A DNA stretch of 5,581 nt from Bacteriovoracaceae bacterium. Lineage in GTDB: Bacteria > Bdellovibrionota > UBA1018. Below the pieces are notes generated by a model. It worked only from the letters and a program-made list of their open reading frames with translations. It was not told the DNA's origin and did not search any database. Below are positions 1 through 5,581 of the stretch, one piece after another. The position numbers and the translations under genes were made by a program. Position 1 is the first letter of the stretch, and every line of letters begins with the position of its first letter. The DNA lies in assembly GCA_947446835.1 (NCBI GenBank), contig CANFHS010000157.1, positions 1 to 5,581 on the forward strand. The letters run 5' to 3'.

Positions 1-30
1 CTGCGGGCGCATCGTCCCAAAACGGTGTAG
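1..30 (+). CDS. Possible C-terminal tail of an upstream gene (partial)
   Basis: Reading frame 1 is open from the window edge and ends at a TAG at 28-30, giving the residues LRAHRPKTV. This would leave 14 bases before the GTG of the next gene, the same spacing seen at the following two junctions, so it could be the end of the preceding operon member. Nine codons are too few to identify a family or to prove coding. Frames 2 and 3 are also open at the edge, so the call rests only on spacing. Confidence 0.25.
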   Translation: MRAHRPKTV

Positions 31-34
31 ACTC

Positions 35-39
35 GGAAG
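35..39 (+). promoter_or_regulatory. Likely ribosome binding site for the GTG start at 45
   Basis: A GGAAG stretch lies five bases before the GTG at 45. It is the only purine-rich Shine-Dalgarno-like element near this start and favours GTG 45 over the later in-frame ATG at residue 12. The frame stays open upstream to the window edge, so a start outside the window cannot be excluded. Confidence 0.4.
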
Positions 40-44
40 TTACC

Positions 45-902
45 GTGATCAACTTTGACTTGGTCAATACCCTGGTGATGCTCAGCCTGGCCGGACTTCT
101 GGTCCTGGTCTACGGCATCCGTTTGGCGATCAAAGGGCGCGCGCAGTTCGACCGCGTGGACCGCCAGGGTGGCAGCGCCCTGCTGGGCAAAGGCCTCATG
201 GAGATGGCCTATTGGAGCCTGCAGCCGGTGGCGCGGGCCCTGGTGTTCTGTCGGGTGACACCCAACCAGATTTCCTGGGCGAGCCTGGTGTTCGCGATCC
301 TGACCGGGGTTTGCCTGGCCTTCGGGCACTTCGGGTTCGGCGCGTTCTTCTCGTCCATCTCGGCGCTCCTGGACAGCCTGGACGGCATGGTGGCGCGCAT
401 GACCGGCGTGGCCTCCGACGCGGGCGAAGTGCTCGACGCGGCCGTGGACCGTTACGCCGAGTTCCTGTTCCTGGGTGGCCTGGTCATCTATTACCGCGAC
501 ATTCCGGTGCTCCAGGTGCTGGCCTTGCTGGCCCTGGCCGGTTCGTTCATGGTCAGCTATTCCACGGCCAAGGCCGAGTCGCTCCAGGTGGCGCCGCCGA
601 AGGGTTCCATGCGTCGTCCGGAGCGCGCGGTTTACCTGACCCTGGGTGCGGTCCTGTCGCCCATCACCATTCCCTGGTTGGAGACCTACCGGGACACTTC
701 CATTCCCGTGGGGCACCCCATGGTGCTGGCCCTGTGTCTGGTGGCGGTGATGGCCAATGTTTCGGCCATCGAGCGGTTCTGGGCCATTGCGCGGGCCATC
801 CGCGTCCGTGAGGCCGATCAGCGTGAAGCCGAACTCCAGGCCCTGGTCGAAGCGGATGCTCCGGCTGCCGAAGAGGCCACTGAAGCTCCGCCGACGCTTT
901 GA
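45..902 (+). CDS. CDP-alcohol phosphatidyltransferase, phosphatidylinositol-phosphate-synthase-like
   Basis: This integral membrane enzyme is predicted to transfer a phosphatidyl group from a CDP-lipid to an alcohol, releasing CMP. The complete family signature is present: D110, D113-G114, A117-R118, G127, D131 and D135, with the standard spacings. The four Asp bind the metal ions and D135 is the expected catalytic base. After the signature, residues 171-194 read SY..AKAE, a gap, then RPER at 191-194. This resembles the inositol-phosphate-binding part of actinobacterial PIP synthases (SY..ARAE...RPER), with Lys176 in place of the usual Arg. Hydrophobic segments lie near 10-27, 77-110, 137-172, 196-211 and 224-241. 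The tail after 250 is charged, then rich in Ala, Glu and Pro. The length of 285 residues is somewhat above the usual 200-230. The start is GTG with GGAAG upstream. It heads a tight gene group. The family is certain; the acceptor (inositol phosphate, glycerol phosphate or another) is inferred. Confidence 0.9.
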   Translation: MINFDLVNTLVMLSLAGLLVLVYGIRLAIKGRAQFDRVDRQGGSALLGKGLMEMAYWSLQPVARALVFCRVTPNQISWASLVFAILTGVCLAFGHFGFGAFFSSISALLDSLDGMVARMTGVASDAGEVLDAAVDRYAEFLFLGGLVIYYRDIPVLQVLALLALAGSFMVSYSTAKAESLQVAPPKGSMRRPERAVYLTLGAVLSPITIPWLETYRDTSIPVGHPMVLALCLVAVMANVSAIERFWAIARAIRVREADQREAELQALVEADAPAAEEATEAPPTL

Positions 903-916
903 CCGGCTGGGGTGTC

Positions 917-1396
917 ATGAGCGATCCATCCGAGAAGTCCAAGCATCCCCCCTTGCAGAAGTGGGAACGGCAGGCCCTGGAGGTTTTCCAGCCCGAAGGG
1001 CCTTCGCTGATCCGTACTTTCGGGCGTTCCCAGCTTTCGTCGCTGGTGGCGACCCTGGTGGACTTCGGTGCCCTGGTCCTGCTGACCGAGTTCGGCGGGG
1101 TCTGGTACGTGGCTTCCACCGCGGTGGGGGCCTTCCTGGGCGGGGTCACCAATTTCCTGATGGGGCGCCACTGGAGCTTCGAGGAGGCCCATCACGGCCG
1201 CATCCATGGGCAGGCCTTGCGGTACTCGCTGGTTTCCGGGGGCAGCCTGGTGCTGAACAGCGCCGGCGTCTGGTTCTTCACCGAGGTGGCTCATCTGCCG
1301 TATCCGGCCTCCAAGGGCATCATCGCCATCCTGGTCAGCGTGGCCTGGAACTTTCCGCTGCAACGGCACTTTGTTTTCCGGCGCCAAATACGCTAA
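917..1396 (+). CDS. GtrA-family small membrane protein
   Basis: The 159-residue protein has a hydrophilic N-terminus of about 36 residues followed by four hydrophobic segments near 40-58, 63-81, 103-122 and 132-150. This matches GtrA proteins, which are thought to help polyprenyl-phosphate-linked sugars cross the inner membrane. Typical landmarks are visible: D49-F50 in the first segment, then NF.MGR.W.F at 79-88, and a matching NF.LQRHFVF at 145-154 that closes the second half of the internal repeat. ATG 917 was chosen. It lies 14 bases after the previous stop and is preceded by only a weak GGGG. An in-frame TTG at 899 would overlap the previous gene and has no ribosome site. No glycosyltransferase partner is in the window, so its cargo is unknown; a sugar for decorating a lipid made by neighbouring enzymes is one possibility. 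The family call is confident and the role is tentative. Confidence 0.87.
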   Translation: MSDPSEKSKHPPLQKWERQALEVFQPEGPSLIRTFGRSQLSSLVATLVDFGALVLLTEFGGVWYVASTAVGAFLGGVTNFLMGRHWSFEEAHHGRIHGQALRYSLVSGGSLVLNSAGVWFFTEVAHLPYPASKGIIAILVSVAWNFPLQRHFVFRRQIR

Positions 1397-1409
1397 ATTC
1401 CGGGGCCGT

Positions 1410-2786
1410 ATGAGAAAGCCCATCCAGCAGCCCCGCAATCAGAAAGCCCACATCGTGACCTCCGTGCCCGGCCCCCGCAGCCGCGCCCTGCGCGAGCGCG
1501 AGGAGAAGCACTTGGCGCCGGGGCTCCAGGGGTTCGCACTGATGGCGGGCATCGCCATCGAGGACTCCCGCGGTTCGACCGTGACCGACGTGGATGGCAA
1601 TACCTTCCTCGACCTGATCGGCGGCATCGGGGTGGGCGGGCTGGGTCACAGCCACCCGTCCTACGTGGCGGCGCTGCAGGCCCAGGTGGCCAAGGCTTCG
1701 ATCGGCAGCTTCACCACCGAGGCCCGTGTGGAGCTTTTCGAGCGGATCGGTGAGAACCGTCCCTCGCCGGAGCTCCACAAGCTGCAGCTGTACTCGAGTG
1801 GTGCCGAAGCCGTGGAAAGCGCGCTTCGGCTGGCCAAGTGCCACACCGGCAAGACCGAGTTCGTGAGCTTCTGGGGTGGCTTCCACGGCAAGACCCTGGG
1901 CTGCCTGGCCCTGAACGGGGCGGACCTGAAAGTGGGCATGGGCCCCATGGCGCCTGGAAATTACCAGATTCCCTACGCCAATCCTTATCGCCCGCCCTTC
2001 AAGGGTTTGTCGGGCTCCTCGCTGGTGGAGGCCTGCATCGACGTGGGCCGCAAGCAGCTCAAGGCGAACTCCTGCCATGACATCGCCGCATTCATCATCG
2101 AACCGATGCAGGGCACGGCCGGCAACGTCATCCCGCCGGACACCTTCCTTCCCGCGGTGAAGGAGCTGGCGCGCGAGTTCGGCGCGCTCCTCATCGTCGA
2201 CGAGATGATCACGGGCTTTGGCCGGACCGGCAAGTACTGGGGCTCGCATCACAGCGGCGTGGAAGCCGACATCGTGACCCTGGGCAAGCAGTTCGGCGGC
2301 GGATTCCCCATGGCAGGCGTCCTGTCCAAGGATCCCATCGTCCAGGCCAAACCCTGGTCCAATCCTTCCGGTTCTTCCTCGTCGTACGGCGGCTATCCGA
2401 TGGCGGGTGCCGCCGGCGCGGCCGCCCTTCGCATCATCGACGAGGAGGGCCTGGTCGAGAACGCGCGCGTCGTGGGCGAGTACTTCCTCACGAAGCTCCA
2501 GCCGCTGGTCGACCGTTACCCGTTCATCGGGGAGGTGCGCGGCCGTGGCCTGATGCTGGGCATCGAGATGGTCCAGGACAAGGTCACGAAAGAGCCCCTG
2601 TCCAAGGCGGTCTGCACCCGGGTCTTCAACGAGTTCCTGAAGCGCGGCCTGCTGACCATGGCCTACGCCTCGAGCTTCCGCATCCAGCCCGCCATGACCA
2701 TCGACGAAGCCACTGTGGACAATGCCGTGGCCATCCTCGAGGAAGTCTACGACGTGATGAAGGTCGAAGGCTGGTGGAGGGGCTGA
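1410..2786 (+). CDS. Class III PLP-dependent aminotransferase (4-aminobutyrate / dialkylglycine decarboxylase-like)
   Basis: This 458-residue cytoplasmic fold-type I PLP enzyme has all the class III landmarks. The phosphate-binding SSGAEAVESALRLAK spans 129-143, and the FWGGFHGKTLG segment spans 154-164. E231-P232 is followed by Q234-G235. IVDEMITGFGRTGKYW spans 262-277, with D264 expected to contact the PLP nitrogen. Lys293 in TLGKQFGGGFP is the Schiff-base lysine, encoded at 2286-2288. YGGYPMAGAAGAAAL and VRGRGLMLGIEM follow, and FRIQP with R424 is a likely carboxylate contact. The N-terminal PGPRSRALREREEKHLAPG, at 20-38, resembles archaeal-type 4-aminobutyrate aminotransferases. The length is normal and nothing is broken. 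ATG 1410 is 13 bases after the GtrA stop. The earlier TTG at 1371 would overlap GtrA by 26 bases and add residues unlike the family. The substrate is not readable; 4-aminobutyrate, ornithine-like omega-amines or an amino-lipid precursor are all possible. Location beside membrane-lipid genes suggests, but does not show, a link. Confidence 0.93.
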   Translation: MRKPIQQPRNQKAHIVTSVPGPRSRALREREEKHLAPGLQGFALMAGIAIEDSRGSTVTDVDGNTFLDLIGGIGVGGLGHSHPSYVAALQAQVAKASIGSFTTEARVELFERIGENRPSPELHKLQLYSSGAEAVESALRLAKCHTGKTEFVSFWGGFHGKTLGCLALNGADLKVGMGPMAPGNYQIPYANPYRPPFKGLSGSSLVEACIDVGRKQLKANSCHDIAAFIIEPMQGTAGNVIPPDTFLPAVKELAREFGALLIVDEMITGFGRTGKYWGSHHSGVEADIVTLGKQFGGGFPMAGVLSKDPIVQAKPWSNPSGSSSSYGGYPMAGAAGAAALRIIDEEGLVENARVVGEYFLTKLQPLVDRYPFIGEVRGRGLMLGIEMVQDKVTKEPLSKAVCTRVFNEFLKRGLLTMAYASSFRIQPAMTIDEATVDNAVAILEEVYDVMKVEGWWRG

Positions 2787-2824
2787 GGCGAGGCTTCCCT
2801 GGGGGCGCTCTCCAGCAGGCGTTC
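2787..2824. other. Short spacer between convergent genes, no clear terminator
   Basis: The 38 bases between the two convergent stop codons hold no strong GC hairpin followed by a T run on either strand. A 7-base inverted match (2789-2795 with 2848-2854) has a 52-base loop and extends into the PAP2 coding end, so it is more likely chance. Transcription from both sides may end by Rho or read into the opposing gene. Confidence 0.5.
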
Positions 2825-3772
2825 TCAGGCCGGGGTCTTCAGGATCCAGCCTCGATCGGCCATCCAGTGGATGACGGAGTAGATGAGCACCGCGTAGGTC
2901 GATCCCCACAGGATGTCGAGCAGGTAGTGGTGGTTCAGGTACACGGCTGAAAAGCACATGATCAGGTAGAAGCTCAGGCAGAACACGCGCAGGGCTCCGA
3001 ACCGGAACGCAAAAAGCGCTGCCAGCAGAGGGTAGGCCACGTGGAGCGAGGGAACCGCGCCGAACACGTCGGCGGAGCGGCCGTACATGCCGGTGAAGAA
3101 CTGGGTGCCCAGCAGCTGGTCAAAGCGCACGCAGCCCGCGGCCGAAGCCAGGGTATCCATCTTCGCGGGACCCAGTCCGTGCTCGGCCACGTACCAGGGC
3201 GGCGCGGCCGGGAACCAGTAGTAGGTGCTGTAGCCCAGCATGTTGACCCAGAAGAAGCTCCACATCATGCGAGGGGCCTGGCGCGCCACCTCGAGGGCCG
3301 GGACCTTGGGGGTTCCCCGGCGGGACAGGCGGAAGAAGAACCACGCCGACACGCCCACGTAGATGGCCACGAAGGTCAGGTAGTAGAAGCCGGTCACCAG
3401 GTCCAGCGCCCAGTGCGTGTGCAGCTGCCACCATTCGTTGGGAGTCAGGATCTGGCCCGCGGCCGTGCGGATCCCGAAGAAGGTCTTGTCGAAATTGTAG
3501 GGCTCCACGACGCGGACGCGCCCCCGCAGGTAGTCGCTGTAGAACCGCTGGCTGTCGTAGATGGCGCCGGCCAGGACCAGGGGAAACAGGAACGGCGACA
3601 CCTTGCGGCCGATCCGGCCCCCGTAGGCCAGGCCCAGGAACAGCAGTCCCACCCAGACATGGTCGGCCCGGAAGCCTTGCAGCGCCCACAACGCCGTCCA
3701 GTAGGCCGCGACGCCGAAGGCGGGCCAGATCTTGACTGAGGTGAAGGGAGAGAGAGTGGCGTTTTCTTCCAT
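2825..3772 (-). CDS. PAP2-superfamily membrane protein, Aur1 / inositol-phosphorylceramide-synthase-like
   Basis: A polytopic membrane enzyme expected to cleave or transfer a phospho-headgroup at the outer face of the inner membrane. Numbered from ATG 3772 (315 residues), the active site comprises PSLH with His244 (codon 3041-3043) and NHHYLLD with His282 and Asp286 (2927-2929, 2915-2917). The spacing of 38 then 4 residues closely matches the His-His-Asp triad of yeast Aur1. As in Aur1, the Arg of the usual SR.....H...D phosphatase motif is absent; Ala276 stands there. Other family marks are a region near 85-102 (RVRV.EPY...K..FGI), AAPPWY at 189-194, and MYGRSADVFGAVPSLH before the first His. 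About seven or eight hydrophobic segments are visible. The start lies 21 bases after the transporter stop, implying cotranscription. A TTG at 3790 would add six residues but has no better ribosome site. Known Aur1 enzymes move inositol phosphate from phosphatidylinositol to ceramide; a simple lipid phosphatase is the alternative. The family is firm, the substrate inferred. Confidence 0.9.
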   Translation of the reverse strand: MEENATLSPFTSVKIWPAFGVAAYWTALWALQGFRADHVWVGLLFLGLAYGGRIGRKVSPFLFPLVLAGAIYDSQRFYSDYLRGRVRVVEPYNFDKTFFGIRTAAGQILTPNEWWQLHTHWALDLVTGFYYLTFVAIYVGVSAWFFFRLSRRGTPKVPALEVARQAPRMMWSFFWVNMLGYSTYYWFPAAPPWYVAEHGLGPAKMDTLASAAGCVRFDQLLGTQFFTGMYGRSADVFGAVPSLHVAYPLLAALFAFRFGALRVFCLSFYLIMCFSAVYLNHHYLLDILWGSTYAVLIYSVIHWMADRGWILKTPA

Positions 3773-3793
3773 GCGCGGCTCTGGGGCCAAGGA

Positions 3794-5581
3794 TTAGCTT
3801 GAGGAAGCAGGCCCAGTCACGCCCGAAGTGGTGGCCGCCCGGCGGGAATCTGCAGATTCCTGGGCCATCCGCCCCTGGCGCGAGTACAGCAGGTAGGCCG
3901 GCAGGGCGAACAGGGCGGCGGTCAGGCAGGTCAGCTCACCCAGGACGGCCAGCCAGCCGAAGCTGACGAACGCCTGGTTTTCGGCAAGCAGCAGGGATCC
4001 ATAGCCCACCACCGTGGTGAAGCTGCACAAGGCCACGGCCCCTCCGGTTTCGCGGATCACGCGCAGGATGCTGGATGGGCCCTCGGCGCGGTAACGCTGG
4101 AAGATGTTCACCCCGTAGTCGATGCCGATTCCGAAGGTGATGGGCAGGGCGATGAAGTTCAGGAAGTTGATCTTGAGCCCCAGTCCCAGCACGAGCCCGG
4201 CCAGCCAGATCACTCCCAGCATCAGGGCCATGAGGCACAGGGCCACGGTGCGCACGTTCCGGAACAGGACGATCACCAGGCCGATGACCGCCAGGAAAGC
4301 GAACAGGGTGGCGCGGGGGCCGTCCCTGAGGATGGCCTCGATCATGTCGGACGAGATGGGCAGGCTGCCGGCCACCGGAGTCCCGGGGGCGATCTGGTCG
4401 GCCGTGTCGCGCAGCTGGTGCACCAGGTGGATCAGCTCGTTGCCATTGAGGGTCTTGAGGGGAGGCTCCACCAGGACCATCTTGCCCACGGTTCCGTCGC
4501 GCTCCGTGAACTTGTCGAGGACCAGCCGGGGCAGGTCGTTCAGCTCGATCTTGCGGAAGGCCGCGGGGTCCAGGAACTCCTTCACCAGGTTGCGGTCCTC
4601 GTCCGAGATCCTGCGCATCAGGCGGGGCGGCAGGAGCTTGCGGATGTCTTCCAGCAGGTGGATCTTGGCCTCCTGGTCGCGCGGCAGGAAGTCATCCAGG
4701 CTCTGCACGTTGGCGATCAGGCTGCGGGGGGCTTCTTCCGCCTGGCGGGCCTTGAGCGCGGTCACCAGCTTCGGGGCCGCGGCGCGGTCCCTGGGCAGGA
4801 GCACCAGGGGCGACAGGTAGCGCTGGAAGATCTCATCGACGTACCGGGAAAGGTAGCCTGAGCCCTTTTCCATCGACGTCTTGTTCCGCAGCTTGGTGAA
4901 GTCTGTCTCGATGATCTCGGGCGAGTAGAGCCAGAAGGAAGCCATCGAGACGCCGGTGAAGGCCAGCGCGGCAAACCAGATGGCTGCGGGGCGCCGCTGG
5001 ATGGCGCGGGCCACCGCACTGGCCACCTTGGGCTCGGGTACCTTGCGGTCCGGACGGACCAGGGGCCCGAACCGTTCGAAGACGGTCAGGAGTGCCGGAA
5101 TGAGCGTGAAGGTGGCGATCCAGCACAGGATCATGCCGATCAGTCCGATCACGCCGAACTGCTTGAAGCCGCGGAACCCGGTGAGGATCAGTGAGCCGTA
5201 GGAAAGGCCGGCGGCCAAGGCCGCGGCCAGGGTCGGGGTCAGCGTCTGGGACACGGCGATGCGGAGCGCTTCGGGGTGGGGCACCGTGCGGCGGCGCTCC
5301 TCCAGGTACCGGGCCAGCAGGATGATGCCGAAGTTGATGCCGTTGCCCAGAACGATCGATCCCAGGAACGCGGAGTTGGCGTTGAGGTAGCCGACCACGA
5401 ACCAGGCGGCGCCGAAGGTCCAGAGCGTGCCGGCGAACAGCGCCAGGAGCAGGGCCGCGGTAGCCCGGAAAGCCCGGAAGAACAGCAGCATCGCGCCGGC
5501 CACCAGGACGATGACCACGACGGTGGATAGGGCCAGATCGGCCACCAGGGCGGCCTGCTCCTCGATGGTGTTCTGGACGTC
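3794..5581 (-). CDS. RND/MMPL-family transporter, C-terminal two thirds (5' end outside window)
   Basis: The frame is open to the right edge, with twelve codons before the first possible start (GTG at 5545), and those codons (DVQNTIEEQAAL) fit the family segment ahead of the second transmembrane helix. The gene therefore begins beyond the window; 595 residues are visible. Numbered from the edge, five helices lie at about 17-167, then one at 200-220, an extracytoplasmic domain at about 221-422 and five more helices at 424-567. This is the two-fold repeat of RND pumps, lacking only the first helix and first large loop. The second repeat has the usual GIGIDYG (484-490, Asp488). The first has GNGINFG (79-85), with Asn83 at the position of the Asp. 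The C-terminal tail is Ser/Ala-rich. Relatives such as HpnN and MmpL proteins move hydrophobic lipids, including hopanoids and mycolates. The PAP2 gene follows 21 bases downstream, so lipid export is a reasonable guess. The exact cargo is unknown. Confidence 0.93.
   Translation of the reverse strand, partial: DVQNTIEEQAALVADLALSTVVVIVLVAGAMLLFFRAFRATAALLLALFAGTLWTFGAAWFVVGYLNANSAFLGSIVLGNGINFGIILLARYLEERRRTVPHPEALRIAVSQTLTPTLAAALAAGLSYGSLILTGFRGFKQFGVIGLIGMILCWIATFTLIPALLTVFERFGPLVRPDRKVPEPKVASAVARAIQRRPAAIWFAALAFTGVSMASFWLYSPEIIETDFTKLRNKTSMEKGSGYLSRYVDEIFQRYLSPLVLLPRDRAAAPKLVTALKARQAEEAPRSLIANVQSLDDFLPRDQEAKIHLLEDIRKLLPPRLMRRISDEDRNLVKEFLDPAAFRKIELNDLPRLVLDKFTERDGTVGKMVLVEPPLKTLNGNELIHLVHQLRDTADQIAPGTPVAGSLPISSDMIEAILRDGPRATLFAFLAVIGLVIVLFRNVRTVALCLMALMLGVIWLAGLVLGLGLKINFLNFIALPITFGIGIDYGVNIFQRYRAEGPSSILRVIRETGGAVALCSFTTVVGYGSLLLAENQAFVSFGWLAVLGELTCLTAALFALPAYLLYSRQGRMAQESADSRRAATTSGVTGPASSS

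Noticed and set aside
212..811. A 199-codon frame overlapping the phosphatidyltransferase in another plus-strand frame
   Set aside because: The Gly/Arg/Pro-rich translation has no family features, while the overlapping frame has a complete catalytic signature.
899..916. TTG start for GtrA overlapping the previous stop codon
   Set aside because: No ribosome site precedes it and the six extra residues match nothing; ATG 917 has normal spacing.
1371..1409. TTG start for the aminotransferase within the GtrA end
   Set aside because: The extension would be translated from GtrA coding sequence in a second frame and adds residues not seen in the family.
2789..2854. Inverted 7-base match around the convergent junction as a terminator
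   Set aside because: The loop is 52 bases, no T run follows, and the right arm lies inside the PAP2 gene.
1335..2957. A 540-codon open frame on the minus strand opposite the aminotransferase
   Set aside because: It mirrors a clearly real class III aminotransferase, runs into the PAP2 coding end, and its translation is His/Arg/Gly/Ala-rich with no recognisable domain. Long antisense frames are expected in GC-rich codon usage.
3041..3739. A 232-codon plus-strand frame opposite the PAP2 gene
   Set aside because: Low-complexity Gly/Arg/His/Glu-rich shadow of a well-supported membrane enzyme.
4122..4820. A 232-codon plus-strand frame opposite the transporter
   Set aside because: Arg/Ser-rich translation without domains, lying over the extracytoplasmic domain of the RND protein.
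3794..5545. A complete transporter gene starting at GTG 5545
   Set aside because: The frame remains open to the window edge, the preceding codons fit the family, and the first helix and first large loop of an RND protein would be missing.

Overview
This is a GC-rich, almost fully coding bacterial window holding five genes in two groups that converge at about 2787-2824. The plus-strand group (45-2786) contains a CDP-alcohol phosphatidyltransferase with phosphatidylinositol-phosphate-synthase-like features, a small GtrA-family membrane protein, and a class III PLP-dependent aminotransferase. They are spaced 14 and 13 bases apart, so they are probably cotranscribed. The minus-strand group (5581-2825) contains the C-terminal two thirds of an RND/MMPL-family transporter, cut by the right edge of the window, followed 21 bases later by a PAP2-superfamily protein of the Aur1/inositol-phosphorylceramide-synthase type.

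No RNA gene, CRISPR array, insertion sequence, integration site or obvious rho-independent terminator was found. No gene-free stretch exceeds 50 bases. The protein style, base composition and gene mix fit an environmental Gram-negative lineage such as Acidobacteriota (Holophaga/Geothrix type) or a deltaproteobacteria-like group. This is an impression from reading the proteins, not a demonstrated assignment.

Taken together the window looks like a membrane-lipid locus. One enzyme joins a CDP-lipid to an alcohol, with residues resembling the inositol-phosphate-using subfamily. A second resembles enzymes that move a phospho-headgroup between lipids, with yeast Aur1 as the model. A large RND exporter of the class that moves hydrophobic molecules follows, along with a GtrA protein that usually helps lipid-linked sugars cross the membrane. 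The aminotransferase is the odd member; its substrate cannot be read from the sequence. The most interesting hypothesis is an inositol-phospholipid or inositol-sphingolipid synthesis and export system split over two convergent operons. The family calls are well supported, but the joint pathway is inference.
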